Shown here: positions 1 through 11,299 of the stretch, in pieces
Layout of the letters: every line of letters begins with the position of its first letter
Numbering within the stretch: the first letter of the stretch is position 1
Origin: Dasypus novemcinctus
Lineage: Eukaryota > Chordata > Mammalia > Cingulata > Dasypodidae
Direction of reading: 5' to 3'
Length of the DNA stretch: 64,000 bases
Assembly (NCBI RefSeq): GCF_030445035.2
Contig: NC_080680.1
Location: 116,152,228 to 116,216,227 of the forward strand
The notes under the pieces: generated by a model
The model's database searches: none
What the model saw: the letters and a program-made list of their open reading frames with translations, nothing else
Told to the model about the DNA's origin: nothing
Made by a program: the position numbers and the translations under genes

Positions 1-589
1 TTGTTGAGAGTTCAAAATTTATGCATGTAATATACAAATGTAATAGCTATGTGTGAGGAGGTAGAGAGTGATCAAGCTTCATAAGTTTCTACATATATGT
101 GGAACCTGACTAAGTAAAGTTTATCTTCTTTTTAAAAATTTCTGGTATCTGATCTTGGGTCTATTATTTTCTAATATGTACTTTTCTGTAACTGACTTCT
201 AAATATTTATAAACCTATGACAGTGCTTTCACTTGTCGAAGGCCTCTTAAGGATGTTGATAGGATCATTGGCTATTGGTAATTTGGTTTACTTTATCTGA
301 CTTGAGTCATCTTTAACACAGAGGATCATCACTGAGCTCTCATTCTTACATTGCCTATTAATAGTCTCTTTTATATTTTTTAGTTTGATATTTTAATACA
401 TTTAACAGCAGGAAGAGGCTAGCATTACTTTACATTTTTTAAAAATAAAATGGGAGATAATGGAAATCAAGGTTAATGGGATATTAATGGGACTGTTTCC
501 ATACCAGAAATAATTAATGCCTTATAACATCAACACATAGAATTCCTTTGCATTGAAAAAGAAATGGGTATATCATGGGTAGATTGTGG
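1..589. other. No recognisable feature
   Basis: AT-rich intergenic sequence with no supported ORF and no repeat I can name. Confidence 0.5.
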
Positions 590-1611
590 TATGCCATGAA
601 ATTTTCCATCTTATCTGAAGCAGAACCCTTTATTCTCATATTTCCTGGTCTTAATTAACACTGTATAGAAGACATAATAAGGAAGAATAATTTCTGACCA
701 CTTGGTTATCTTACAATGCTTTCAAATTGAGGGGGAGGGAACTTACACTCCTTAAAAGGAAACAGTAAATTTATGTAGGCAATGGGGCTGAAAAACTAGG
801 AGAATTTAAATTATAAATGTGTTTAGTCTGAGATAAGAATGAATCACTAGGAATATTGTCCATCAGGTATTTGGATTGACAAGAATAAAGTTGAAGAGAT
901 AAAAGCAGAGCATGTGGATTGGATAAGGGGTCACAGGTGTATAGTTACAAGGTAACAAGATGCCAGAGCTGAGGAAAGCAGTGGGCCTAGCTGCAGCTCT
1001 TATGTCCACAATATTTGGGCTGGAAGGAAAAAAAGTCCAATCACCAAATGAGGTACAGAAGTTGCCTTCGTGGAAAGAGAATGTGTGAGAATGTGTACAT
1101 TCAGAAACAAGGAAAGGGAGAATTTCTAGAAGATTTTAGTGGACATTTTCCCCCTTAAGAATGAGTTTTCTCCTCCTGAGTCTCTACAGAAATATAGTGA
1201 GGGAAGAAGGGCAGGAGATAAGGCATTTCTTCTGGACAGTCTTAATTCTTCTCACTGAGGCAGCAGATGCTCATGATGTGAGAACCCAACATGTTAGAGA
1301 GACTTTGGACTTTATACAGGGGTGTGTAAAGACTTAACAAGCAATGAAGATGAAGATCTTGGAGAAGCAACAGAAGCCCACGTGAAGAATAATATCAATA
1401 TTTTCAGTGATCTGAGTATTAGTCTCTGGAAAGACTGGGAGTTGAAGAGGTGAACCAGAGAATGGTGAGAGTGAAACAAGTCTAATGACTTAATTCAAAT
1501 ATCTGCCAACAGTGGGTCATTGATCAATGATCCAGGGTATAGGGCATCTAGGCTTTCATGGCTTAGGAACTAGCATATATTAATAATTTGTTATGTATTA
1601 GGTAAAATGCT

Positions 1612-1654
1612 AATATATATGTATATATATGTATGTGTGTGTGTACATGTGTGT
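1612..1654. repeat. TA/TG microsatellite
   Basis: Alternating AT, TGTA and TG dinucleotides. The partner segment near 22680-22750 also has a TA/TG-rich patch at the equivalent place. Confidence 0.8.
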
Positions 1655-1710
1655 ACATTCCTTTAACTTTGATCTCCTTCCAACCTCACAAAAAACACAA
1701 GAAGTAAATA

Positions 1711-1799
1711 CAGCAGAGTGGGTGTAGCTTAGTGGTTGAGTTCCTGCTTCCCATATATGAGGTGTCAGGTTTAATCTTCAGTTCCTCCTTAAAAAACAA
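1711..1799 (+). mobile_element. Short tRNA-derived SINE (DAS-like)
   Basis: A tRNA-like head (GTAGCTTAGTGGTTGAG resembles an A-box arm) is followed by an A-rich tail. It is flanked by the 9-bp direct repeat AAGTAAATA at 1702-1710 and 1800-1808, which I read as the target-site duplication. It is absent from copy B of the duplicated segment, so it probably inserted after that duplication. Confidence 0.7.
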
Positions 1800-2115
1800 A
1801 AGTAAATATGTTCATCATTGTTTGACAAAGAATGGGAACTAGAGGTCAACAAAATGTTTTTCAGGTCACATGCCAATTTAAATATCCTGAATTCAAATCC
1901 ACAACTATTTGGCCTAAAATTGTCACCTACTGTGTTGTTAATTTTATTACTTTCTTCCTAGATGTGTCTTTGGAAAGAACGAGGACTCAATTCATTTTGC
2001 CTGGTTGACCATAGACCCATGAACTCTGCATAAATGAAATGTGAAAGTACCACACAACTTACAATAACAAGGAAATTATAATTTTCTCCTTTTCAACATT
2101 TTATCAGATCTTGAT

Positions 2116-2560
2116 CTGGTAATACCCACCCCTTCAACAACAGGAATATCTGTTAAAATTTAGTACTCTGGTTGAGGGAACCATATTTCAAGCACATCAT
2201 TAAATCAAGAACCTCTGTCTCTAGTGGAATGGCTTAAAATTACTGTAGTATAAAGTTTTCTTGTGACAGGGTGAGACTTTTAAAAAATGATAACTTTTAA
2301 TGAATTCTTATTCTTATAGCTTCATACTTTTTTAAAACGCAATCTTAATTTACAGAAAAAATCAAGTACATTAACAAGAACCTTTTCTTCCTTAGCCATT
2401 TGAGAATACATTTCCAACACAATAATCCATTACTCCTGATCTGATTGAAGTAGTGTGCTATTCTTACAAAGATATTCTTTTACATGACCAAAACACAAAC
2501 TTTAGAGGAAATTAACCATGACACATTAATAGCATGTGATCTCTAGGCCCCAATCCATTT
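2116..2560. other. No recognisable feature
   Basis: AT-rich sequence without a recognised repeat or ORF. Confidence 0.4.
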
Positions 2561-3660
2561 TAGCTAATTGTCCCAAAAATGTCCGTTAGAGTAAAATGAT
2601 CAGGGTCAAATCTTATGTTTCATTTCATGGTCATGTCTCTTTGGTCTGTTTGATCTGAAATGATTCCATCTTTCTTTTACTTTCATCACCTTGATAATTT
2701 TCTTGTCTTTTTTTTTTTAAGATTCCAGGGCCAAGAGTTGAACCCCAGACCTTGTATGTGGGAAGCCAGTGCCTAACCACTGAGCCACACTGGCTTCCTT
2801 CATCACCTTGATAATTTTGAAGATCCCAGGCTTAGTAGTTGAGCTCCTGCTTCCCATATATGCTGTAGCATGTGTCTTAGTTGCATTAATCTGATATTTC
2901 CTCATTATTAGATTCAGGTTATGCATCTTTCACAGGAATACAAAGGTATTGCTGTATTCTTCTCTTTGTATCCTATCAGCTGGCATATGATTCCGATTTG
3001 CCCCATTACTGGTAAAGTTAATGTGGAGTATTTAACAAAGTTGGCACATGCCACTACAAGGTTAGCCCTTTTGCATTTACACTTAAAAAATTAAATTTTT
3101 TATGTTCTTCCTCATCAAGCTTTCAACTTATTCTATTACTTTGGACTTATGGTTTCCTATTTTATTCAATGGGTTATAATCCTTAAAATCACTTTATTTT
3201 TTGATGGTAATATTGTCTCCACTTTTGTCAGTGGGAACCCCTTGAAACTGGCTTATGTGTCATTTGACATATCTCCCATAATTCTTGAACATGTCATATT
3301 GGCACTACAAGGAGACAACAAAATATTCCAGGCTCATCTTCACCTGTCCCTGCACCATTCCTAGAATTAGCCCTGGTTCCTTTTAGAGAAGGACTGAATT
3401 GAGATACCAAGATCTGGTGCTTGTTAGATGATTGCTGTTGGCATGTCACTGCTTCCAGACCTGCTAAATAGTCATATATAGAGAATAACTGTATGTTTAT
3501 ATGTGATACAAATACACACATGCATGCACAGTTATATTCATTTGACTTTCTATACCTATAACTATATCAAGCTATCATCTCTCTATCTTTCTATATGTAT
3601 CTCTCTCCATATACATACCTTTAAAAACCATGAGTCCACACTGGTGCCTCTATTTTAATC
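2560..3660 (-). mobile_element. Old L1-type LINE 3' region, antisense
   Basis: The text resembles the long 3' untranslated region of old mammalian L1 (L1M) elements read in reverse, for example around 2890-3010 and 3150-3440. It carries no open ORF2. It is interrupted by a short SINE at 2702-2798. The subfamily cannot be fixed by eye. Confidence 0.55.
2702..2798 (-). mobile_element. 97-bp tRNA-only SINE with 20-bp TSD
   Basis: Read on the minus strand, this is a tRNA-like unit of about 75 nt with an A-box (GGCTCAGTGGTTAGG) and a B-box (GGGGTTCAACTC), then a poly(A)-rich tail. It lies between two exact 20-bp copies of TTCATCACCTTGATAATTTT at 2682-2701 and 2799-2818, a textbook L1-type target-site duplication. 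It is much shorter than the 350-430 bp SINEs here and looks like a head-only member or a retroposed tRNA. A second head-like patch in the opposite orientation follows at about 2828-2865. Confidence 0.85.
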
Positions 3661-4870
3661 CAATAACACACATTATATTTTAGTTTTTGCCCTTTCCATA
3701 TTTGTATTCCTTCTCTGGTAGTGAGAACCTTGGCTTTTATTTTACTCAATATGTTTACTTGTTCGAACAATCCCCCACATGTAACCAATCTCCCATTTCT
3801 GTTGCTTCATACTCCTTCATGGGGATGTCCCCCTCACCCCACTGCCCCCCAATTGATATCTCTCAATTTTCTTGGGTTGTGATAGTTCAGGCAAGGCTGT
3901 CTCCTTTCAAGGATGCCCACCTCACCCTGACTTGGTTCTGACACACCTTGACCATTTCCTCTTCTCAGGTATGCCTTTCTTACTCCATTTAGATCTTTCT
4001 TCAGGGATTCCCTCTTCGCTTCTTCAGATTTGGCTATCCATGCTCTGAATCATCCCTCTGAGTGGACACCTCCCCCACCTCCTTTGGATTCTGACAATAC
4101 ATGCAGGTTCCCTGACTCCTTCTCCACCTGAGGAGTAGACATTTTCCTTCCCCTGCTTGTGATCTTCTGCTGGACAGTCTTCATTCACAAATGTCGTCAT
4201 CTAGGTGCTGGGATCTACAACCCACACCTCTTGTGTGTATGCCACTTTCATCCTGCTTGGGTTCTTTTTTTTTTTTTTTTGATTTATTTATTTCTCTCCC
4301 TTCCACCCCTCTCCCCCCCTCCACCCTTGGTTGTCTGTTCTCTGTGTCTATTTGCTGTGTCTTCTTTGTCTGCTTCTGTTGTTGTCAGTGGCACAGGAAT
4401 CTATGTCTCGTCTAGTTGGTCATCTTGCTGTGTCAGCTCTCCGTGTGTGTGGCACCATTCCTGGGCAGGCTGCACTTTCTTTCGCACTGGGCGGCTCTCC
4501 TTACGTATGGGGCTCCCCTATGCGGGAGACATCCCTGCAGGGCAGGGCACTCGTTGTATGTGTCAGCACTGCACATGGGCCAGCTCCCATGGGTCAAAGA
4601 GGCCCAGGGTTTGAACTGCAGACCTCCCATGTGGTAGATGGATGCCCTAACCACTGGGCCAAGTCCACTGCCTTGCTTGGGTTCTGATAACCTGCCCTGA
4701 ATCTCCCTTCCACCTTGACCTCTTCCTTACTCTGCTCGTGCTCCAACATTTCATGCTGGGCTGAACAAGTAAGAATACCCTCCCTAATTCTGTTGAATTT
4801 CTAAAACCTCTGCTGGGTGGCCCATAATCATGGATACCTCTTCAGCCAGCTCAGGCTAAGCCATTATAGC
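3660..4870. repeat. C-rich degenerate tandem tract, copy A
   Basis: Pyrimidine-rich sequence of loosely repeated units of about 55-80 bp. Units contain variants of a TTCTGACA/CTCCAACA core followed by CATGCxGG and a CCTCxTCACCC-like stretch, as near 3925, 4085, 4685 and 4741. A very similar tract lies at 23300-24000. It may be an internal part of the adjoining antisense LINE. The overlapping ORFs show no coding signature. Confidence 0.55.
4266..4673 (-). mobile_element. DAS-type SINE, full length
   Basis: An antisense copy: poly(T) and TTTATTTATTTCTC at the left, the tRNA-like head (reverse complement of TTGGCCCAGTGGTTAGGGC) at the right. It is bounded by an exact 12-bp target-site duplication, TGCTTGGGTTCT, at 4254-4265 and 4674-4685. 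The four to five overlapping ORFs here are only readings of the SINE in different frames. Confidence 0.93.
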
Positions 4871-5827
4871 CAGGCAGCTCAACTCTTCTAAAAGAGAGTA
4901 AACTGCCAGTGTTCTTTAAGAAGGATTTACTCATTTGATATATGTTTTTTTTGGCAATTGCTTATTAGATAATAAGATATACTCATGTCAGTTTTTGTCT
5001 TATATAGACCAAATGGTTTCTTCAGTATATTTTATTCAATTTTATAACTTCACTATTTTCCCCTACATTTAAAGATAAGCAGATATCAGACCAAATGCTT
5101 TTGGAATCACTGTTTAGTGGGTGAAATAGTACATAAATTCTAATTCCTTTATGTCCATGTGTTAAAAGGAGTAATTGAACTACATTTTACTGGCCTTTAA
5201 AATTTTTAATTAATTCATTCATTTAACAGTTAATGACTGTCTACTTTTTAAAATTAAGTTAGCATTGGACTTCTTACAAATGTCAATGAGCCATTCCCAT
5301 CAGGAAGATTTCAGAAGCTAATCAATGATTACAGCACAGAAGGGAAATCACTGCAGCAGTAATAAGGGCCAGGGCAGCCTGGAGGAGGGAGTAACTAATT
5401 CTGGGGCTGTGTAGGAAAGCTGCAAGAGAATGTGACACTCTACTGGTTTCTTGTGAGATTGCTAAAATTTCACCAGAGAAAGAGAAGAAATGTTACAGTT
5501 CAGAGGAAATAGCATGTGATTGCCCTTAGATATAAAGGAAGATGAAATAATTAGGTAACTATACAGTGGATGGAGCGCAGTATGCAACATAAGAAAGTGA
5601 AGTAGGTAGCTGGAAATGTAGGTAGGGGCCACATCAGGTAACTAAATAGAATCAAAAGCAACAATAAACAAAAATAATGAAATCAAATAGCTTTCCAAAC
5701 AGAAGAGGCTGAAAGATATGTGTTTTCTTTATGTATCTTTTTCTGTTGTATTTTCTTGGAAAAGCTTAATTTCAAACATTTTTTCTTGTTCCCATAAGTT
5801 TACTTGTACTTCTTAGATAGGTGCCCC
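4871..5827. other. No recognisable feature (downstream of OR gene)
   Basis: AT-rich sequence on the 3' side of the minus-strand receptor gene. No repeat or second gene is recognised. Confidence 0.45.
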
Positions 5828-5833
5828 TTTATT
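5828..5833 (-). promoter_or_regulatory. Candidate polyadenylation signal for the OR at 6003-6944
   Basis: AATAAA on the minus strand (TTTATT on plus) about 170 nt past the stop codon. The hexamer is common in AT-rich DNA, so this is only a candidate. Confidence 0.35.
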
Positions 5834-6002
5834 TTATGAGATCACAGTCATGACCACAAAGTAATAGACTATTAATCTCAAAATTTCTAACTCTGATAGT
5901 CTGTGATTCTACATATTACCTTCATTTTTGTGGTATTATATTTAAAACCCTCACCTTAAAATATTTGTGTATTTTGTGCATGAACTTGAAAGTGTCAGTT
6001 TC

Positions 6003-6944
6003 TCATTGTTTCCTCCAGAAGCAGTGTCTGCTCATCAGTTTTTTCATAGCACCATGCACCTCTGTGTTTCTCAGGCTATAAATGATAGGATTCAGCATGG
6101 GAGTGACAATTCCATAGAACAGGGCAATCAGTTTGTCAAAAGTGGCATCTTTGGACTTTGGCTTCATGTACATGAAGAGGATTGTCCCATAAAACACAGT
6201 CACCACTGTTACGTGTGCTGAGCAGGTGGAAAAAGCCTTTTTTCTTCCGTCAGCTGAACTGATTCTCAGTACAGTGGAAAGGATGAAAATGTAGGAAATA
6301 CAAATCAGCAGTAATGGAGTAAACAAAAATATTACATTGCCCAGCATTATAATAATCTCATTCAAGGAAATATCTGTGCAAGCCAGCTTGACAAAGGCCA
6401 ATATTTCACAAACAAAATGATTAATGACATTTCTTCCACAAAAGGGCAACCGTATTGCGAGAACAGTTTCTGTCAATGAGTTGAGAAAGCCTAGTCCCCA
6501 GGACCCAGCAGCCATCTGAACACAAAGGGCCTTGCTCATGATGATGGGGTACCTCAGAGGGTAGCAGATGGCCACATAGCGGTCGTATGCCATCACCGCC
6601 AGAAGCACACATTCTGTGGACCCCATAGTATAAGAGACGGACATTTGAACAACACATCTAGTGAAGGAGATGGTCTTTTTCTTTGATAGGAAGTGTATCA
6701 GCATTGAAGGGATAAAGGAAGAGGTGTACCAGATGTCTAGGAAGGAAAGATTACCAAGGAAGAAGTACATGGGCGTGTGGAGACAGGAATCCAGCAGAGT
6801 TAGGATGATCAAGGTGCTGTTCCCCAGGAGGATAACCAGATACATCACCAAGCACATCACAAAAAGGACCTTTTCAGCTCTGGGGTACTCAGAAAGTCCC
6901 TGAAGAATGAACTCAATCTCTGTTGTCCAATTGCTCCTTTCCAT
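6003..6944 (-). CDS. Olfactory receptor, family 13 (OR13F/13D-like)
   Basis: Intact 313-residue odorant receptor, a seven-helix class A GPCR of the olfactory cilium membrane that signals through G-olf and adenylate cyclase III. Visible marks: N-terminal glycosylation site N5-W-T; GN at 41-42 in TM1; HTPMYFFL at 56-63; C97 pairing with the extracellular-loop-2 cysteines C169/C179/C189; [10 protein letters not shown] at 118-127 (D121 R122 Y123); KAFSTCSAH at 236-244; [12 protein letters not shown] at 282-293. Length is typical. The ATG chosen is the first in frame and lies 18 nt downstream of a splice-acceptor-like site, normal for OR genes, which keep the whole coding region in one exon. LDIWY at 70 and a third extracellular loop about seven residues shorter than in the receptor at 50530 suggest OR13F or OR13D rather than OR13C; the exact orthologue is uncertain. 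Confidence 0.95.
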   Translation of the reverse strand: MERSNWTTEIEFILQGLSEYPRAEKVLFVMCLVMYLVILLGNSTLIILTLLDSCLHTPMYFFLGNLSFLDIWYTSSFIPSMLIHFLSKKKTISFTRCVVQMSVSYTMGSTECVLLAVMAYDRYVAICYPLRYPIIMSKALCVQMAAGSWGLGFLNSLTETVLAIRLPFCGRNVINHFVCEILAFVKLACTDISLNEIIIMLGNVIFLFTPLLLICISYIFILSTVLRISSADGRKKAFSTCSAHVTVVTVFYGTILFMYMKPKSKDATFDKLIALFYGIVTPMLNPIIYSLRNTEVHGAMKKLMSRHCFWRKQ

Positions 6945-6960
6945 ATTATTATTTTTTTAT

Positions 6961-6990
6961 ACCTGGAGTAAGACAGAAGGAAAAAATGCA
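6961..6990 (-). promoter_or_regulatory. Splice acceptor of the OR coding exon
   Basis: On the minus strand a pyrimidine-rich run (TTTTTTCCTTCTGTCTTACTCCAG) ends in AG at 6964-6963, leaving 18 nt of 5' UTR before the ATG. This is the usual OR layout with upstream untranslated exons, which I could not locate. Confidence 0.6.
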
Positions 6991-7129
6991 TATGAACTTA
7001 CTGAGCCTGTACAGAATTGTCATATGAAGAAAGATATATTTGGAGTAGAAGGGGCAACAAATGCCTCAGACTAGTTGGAGGGTGATAACAGCTTTTGGGA
7101 TTCCCCTTCTAGCTCACTAGGGGGTGGAT

Positions 7130-7290
7130 AGCAGACAGGAAATAATTAACATGGGTAGCTTGTTAAAAAAATGCAGATTTCTGTATTCTGTTCCCTGACA
7201 TGGTGATACATAAGGTCTGAGGAAGGGAAGAACAATTTGCATTTTTAATAAGTATCTATTATTTGAAATGTAGGTGATTCAGAAACCCCA
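7130..7290. mobile_element. Old DNA-transposon-like fragment (hAT/Charlie type)
   Basis: The GCTTGTTAAAAAAATGCAG block followed by a degraded GGTGATTCAGAAACC block resembles a common non-autonomous hAT family of mammals. The subfamily is not identified. A SINE follows immediately. Confidence 0.4.
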
Positions 7291-7723
7291 CCCTTTTTTT
7301 TTTAAAGATTTATTTATTATTTCTCTACTCTTTCCCCATCCCTCCCCCCGCTGTTGTCTGCTCTCTGTGTCTATTTGCTGTGTGTTCTTCTGTGTCTGCT
7401 TGCATTCTTCTCATGTGGCACCAGGAAACTCTGTGGCTTTTTTTGTTGCGTCATCTTGTTGCATCAGCTCTCCGTGTGTGTGGTGCCACTCCTGGGCAGG
7501 CTGCACTTTTTTTTGATAGGGCGGCTCTCCTTGTAGAGCTCATTCCTTGCGGGTGGGGCTCCCTTTTGTGGGGGACACCCCTTTGTGGCACAGCACTCCA
7601 TGCACATGGCAGCACTGCGCATGAGCCAGCTCACCACATGGGTCAGGAGACCCTGGGTATAGAACCCTGGACCTTCCATATGGTAGGAGATGCTCTATCA
7701 GTTTATAGCCACAAATGCTACCC
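7291..7723 (-). mobile_element. DAS-type SINE, diverged subfamily
   Basis: Antisense copy with poly(T) and TTTATTTATTATTTCTC at the left and a diverged tRNA-like head at the right. It is more divergent than the 4266 copy and has a longer middle. No clean target-site duplication was found. Confidence 0.85.
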
Positions 7724-7829
7724 TCGAAACCTGACTTCGAATGCCAGTGTTATGGAGAGAGTATTGTTTTATTCATTTAAACAAAGATTTTTTTGTTTAA
7801 TTTTATACTATACCAATCATTAACAATAA

Positions 7830-7990
7830 CAGCTGCTTAGGGGTTTATAGTTTACAAATATGTTCACACACATTACTCATTTTATCATCACTATAACTCT
7901 GTGAGGAAAGTGAAGTTCAAAAGGGTTAAACTATTCTCTAATCCTAGTGAGTAAATTGCTATTCAGATCTAGGTTTTCTACTTTAAATCC
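7830..7990 (-). mobile_element. MIR SINE fragment
   Basis: The ATTACTCATTTTATCATCAC / CTGTGAGGAAAGTGAAG / AGTGAGTAAATTGC pattern is a diverged reverse-strand MIR core. Confidence 0.5.
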
Positions 7991-8139
7991 ACCTTTTTAA
8001 AACCCACACCTCATGGCCCTCCCCAAATTAAATAAGTTGGGTAAGAAATGGGGATCAGGAATCAGATTTTTAAAAATTGTCTCTAGGTTATTCTAATGTG
8101 CAATTGAGAATGAGAATATCAATGATCCAATCAAGCCCA

Positions 8140-8285
8140 TCTCAAATTTCAGTACGCATATAGATCACCTGGGGAAACTTTGAAAACTACAGATTCTGAG
8201 ACAGTGACTTGAGGGTGGGGCCTGCTATCTGCATTAATTAAATGTGTTTCCAGGAGATGCTGATGCTTCTTGTCACAATAGTGGC
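8140..8285. mobile_element. Old DNA-transposon-like fragment (hAT/Charlie type)
   Basis: Contains GATCACCTGGGGAAACTTT, GGTGGGGCC and GGAGATGCTGATGCTTCT, features of a mammalian non-autonomous hAT family, apparently the same group as at 7130. Confidence 0.45.
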
Positions 8286-8984
8286 AAGGTCTCTTAGACC
8301 ATCACTCTCTAGCACCTCTGGAGAGCACCTCTGATGCTTCAACTGCTTGTATACATTAGTAATTGCATCGTAGTCCATATTTTCTGGTGAGACGTGGAAG
8401 AGAGACTTTGTGCAGCTTTATTCCCACTTTAGATTTTAGATATACAAACAAACAAATTGTATGCAGAAGAGCCTGCTTTGTATTCTTGTCCTTATGCAAG
8501 TCATTCCCCCTCGACTTGCTTAAGTTACTGTTATGGCTAATATTTTTTAAAGAAGGAACTGGATAATTTCAGGTGCCTGAGTTCTGCACCAAAGAGCATA
8601 GAGCAAATGACTTTAACTTGAAAAATTTCAAAAAGTAGATATTAGCAGAATAAAACCATACACTGTCATTTTAAAGACACTTATGTGTCCTCAGGGCATT
8701 CTACCCAGCTGCAAAATACATCCCTGAAAAAAATGAATAATTTATCTAAAGGCTGAATTGTGACTTTTTATTTTCAAACAATGGCTGTGGTTATGACGTA
8801 GGATTTGCTGTTTCTCTCTGTGATAGTCATTTGCGAAAGATTGCTCTCCCTGGGAACTTCAGTGGTGTGTTGACCCTATTCCTAGATGGTGAGGAAGGAG
8901 ATGTTATTTTAGCTCTCAAAGGGAAGCGTAATTGACATTAGGGGAGGGCCTTGTGTTTATTATATTTCTTATAATTTTCATAAT
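8286..8984. other. No recognisable feature
   Basis: No repeat or coding signal recognised. Confidence 0.4.
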
Positions 8985-9125
8985 TTAAGCTTTAAAATAA
9001 CCCAAATAGCTTGACATTACTATGATTTTTTTACTATGAGGAAATTAGAGATGGCATAGGTTAAGTAAAATTTTCAATATCCAAAAATTGTGATTTAAAC
9101 ACAGATTTTGATTCCCAACCCCCGT
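8985..9125 (-). mobile_element. MIR SINE fragment
   Basis: The ACTATGAGGAAATTAGAGATGG ... TAAGTAAAATTTTC ... GATTTAAACACAG order matches a worn antisense MIR. Confidence 0.4.
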
Positions 9126-10680
9126 TTTCATCAGTGTAACTAAATTTTCATTATTTACATAAAAATTTCATAAATCCCTAACTTAAAAAGATGCTGTGAC
9201 CTTTCACCAAGGATGAAATAAAATAAATATACTCATAAATATTTTGCCTCTTGCAAACCACATATGAAGATGTAATACATAGACATAGATATACAAACTT
9301 ATGCCCTAAATTCCTTACAGTTCTGTGAGAAATTAAGGTCCAGTGTAGAAGAATTTAATTTATTATGTAAATGAAAACTCTGATCTTTTTAATATTCCCT
9401 TATCTGTCTTGGCTGCCTAGGACTGAGACTTAACACTTGGTTATCATTATTTCCCTTTTGTTACATATTCTTTGTTTTGAATCCTATTTTTACTATAAAC
9501 ATCTTTAACTGCATGTTTCCTCAAAGCCTATTGGACATAATTTATGTATGAATAATATATAAATCAAAAGGAGCATTTTCTTCAGAATACTGGTCCTTAA
9601 TATTTTAGTCACCTGGATAGTTGGAAACTGTAGTCATTTGCCTGTTATTTAAATAAAGGTCTGATACATTTCCTTAGAACTGTCTTCCATGGGCTATTTT
9701 GGGATTTTAAAATTAAATAATATACTGGTCTGAAACATGTTGCCTGAGTTTCTTTATTTTTTCCCCCTTTATATATATATATATATTCAAATTTTAAAAA
9801 TCTCACAAGAAACAGTAAACTAAATTAAAAAAAACTTTATATTTGATAGAGTGTGTTTCTTTTGAAGTAATTACAATGATATCTTTTTTCTTACCTCCCA
9901 AATGGGTTCGAAAATCATCCCCACCATTCCATTCCATTCAATAGTAGGAAAACTTTCCCGGGATTTGAATTTTACTTGCATGTTTCAGATACGATCAGAA
10001 GATCTTCAATTTGAAAGACCTTTGCTCTTTTTTCCTAAAATGAAATGTGAGAAAGAGGCACAATCATGTACCTGATTATAAGAAAGCATCAATGGAATAA
10101 ATGTATTAACCATAAAGATCAACTATGGAGCCCTAATTTTTCTAGTTTGTCCTAAAGTTGACACTAACTAGAGAGACTCAACTTCCTTTGGAAGTCAGTT
10201 TAGCTCTTATTTCACCAACCCTTTTTGTCTCTAAGGTAGTGAGACAGAAACTTAGAAATCTCTAGGGATAAAGTCCCTGACTTCTGAACATCCCAAAGAC
10301 TCAATTATCTTGGCTTAAAAAAACACAAAAACTTCCCCAGCCATACATCTCTAGTTGAATATGTCTGTATTTGATGGCCTCATGCATAAATTCGAGCCTG
10401 AAGATTATGTCAAAAGTTCAAAGAAAACCAACTTTCCCCAAGAGTTTGTTTTTTTTTTGATTGCATAAATAATACTAGGTCAACCTTAGTAGAATCCCAA
10501 ATAAAAAAATGGTCATTCTACCTCTTTAAATTATTTTTTTTATTTTTCATATTTTTGTTAACATTAGGTAATACACATTTTTCTTTAGACCAATGTAATT
10601 ATAATAGAGACAAATTTTAATTAGCATTTGCCACTTTATATCAGTATTTCTCTGTGACATTTCAGTCTTTTATTTTTTTT
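9126..10680. other. No recognisable feature
   Basis: AT-rich, with a short (TA)n at 9770-9785. No gene or named repeat recognised. Confidence 0.4.
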
Positions 10681-10689
10681 ATTTTTTAT

Positions 10690-11295
10690 TTTTTATAATG
10701 TCTTTTTTTAAAAAAGATACATAGATTACACAAAATGTTACATTAAAAAATATGAGTTCCCATACACGTCCCCCCCCACTCCTCCCACATCAACAACCTC
10801 TTTCATCAATGTGGCACATTCATTGCACGTGGTGAATATATTTTTGAGCACTGCTGCAATACATAGATAGTAGTTTACCCTGTAATTTGCACTGTCCCCC
10901 AGTACTTTCAGTGGGTTATGGCAGGATAAATAATTTCCTACATCTGTCCCTGCAATATCATTTAGGACAATTCCAAGTCCCAAAAATGACCCCATATCAC
11001 ATCTCTTATTTCCTCTCCCTGCCATCAGCAACTACCATGGCCACTGTCTCCACATCAAGGTTACAATTTCTTCCATTGCTAGAGTCATATTAGTTCTATA
11101 GTAAAATACCAGTAAGTCCACTCTAATTTTATTATATTCCTCCATCTTGTGGACCCTGGGATGGTGATGTCCACTCCACCTCTAAATCAAGAGGGGGCTT
11201 AGATTTCACATGGTTGATGGATGGGATTCTCCTGCTTGCAGTTGTAGACTCTCTTGGTTCCCTGGTGTGGTGGTTGACCATCCTAACCTCCCTGT
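10690..11295 (-). mobile_element. L1 3' end (3' part of a 5'-inverted copy)
   Basis: Reading from the left, the T-rich tail, TTAAAAAATATGAGTTCCCAT, a C-rich tract and TCTCCACATCAAGGTTACAA match the other antisense L1 3' ends here (34134, 40085, 54045). It runs about 600 bp inward and then meets the same element in the opposite orientation at about 11300. Confidence 0.8.
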
Positions 11296-11299
11296 GTGC

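Larger units (their letters stand above)
590..2115. repeat. Diverged duplicated segment, copy A
   Basis: This stretch can be followed, with many gaps and substitutions, against 21700-23130. Clear anchors are 1091-1132 against 22171-22213, which share TGTACATTCAGAAACA and GAATTTCTAGAA, and 1970-2100 against 22990-23130, which share TTTGCCTG, a CCATGAACTCTGCAT-like block and an ACAAG-AA-TGATAATTT-like end. No coding capacity is seen. It is either an old segmental duplication within the OR cluster or two copies of an unclassified repeat. A SINE at 1711-1799 sits only in this copy. Confidence 0.7.

Noticed and set aside
4159-4687. Overlapping ORFs of 70-151 codons
   Set aside because: All are readings of the DAS SINE and the poly(T)/C-rich flank in different frames; near-identical peptides recur at every other SINE in the window.
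6421-6657. Second minus-strand ORF inside the OR
   Set aside because: Out-of-frame shadow of the receptor coding sequence.
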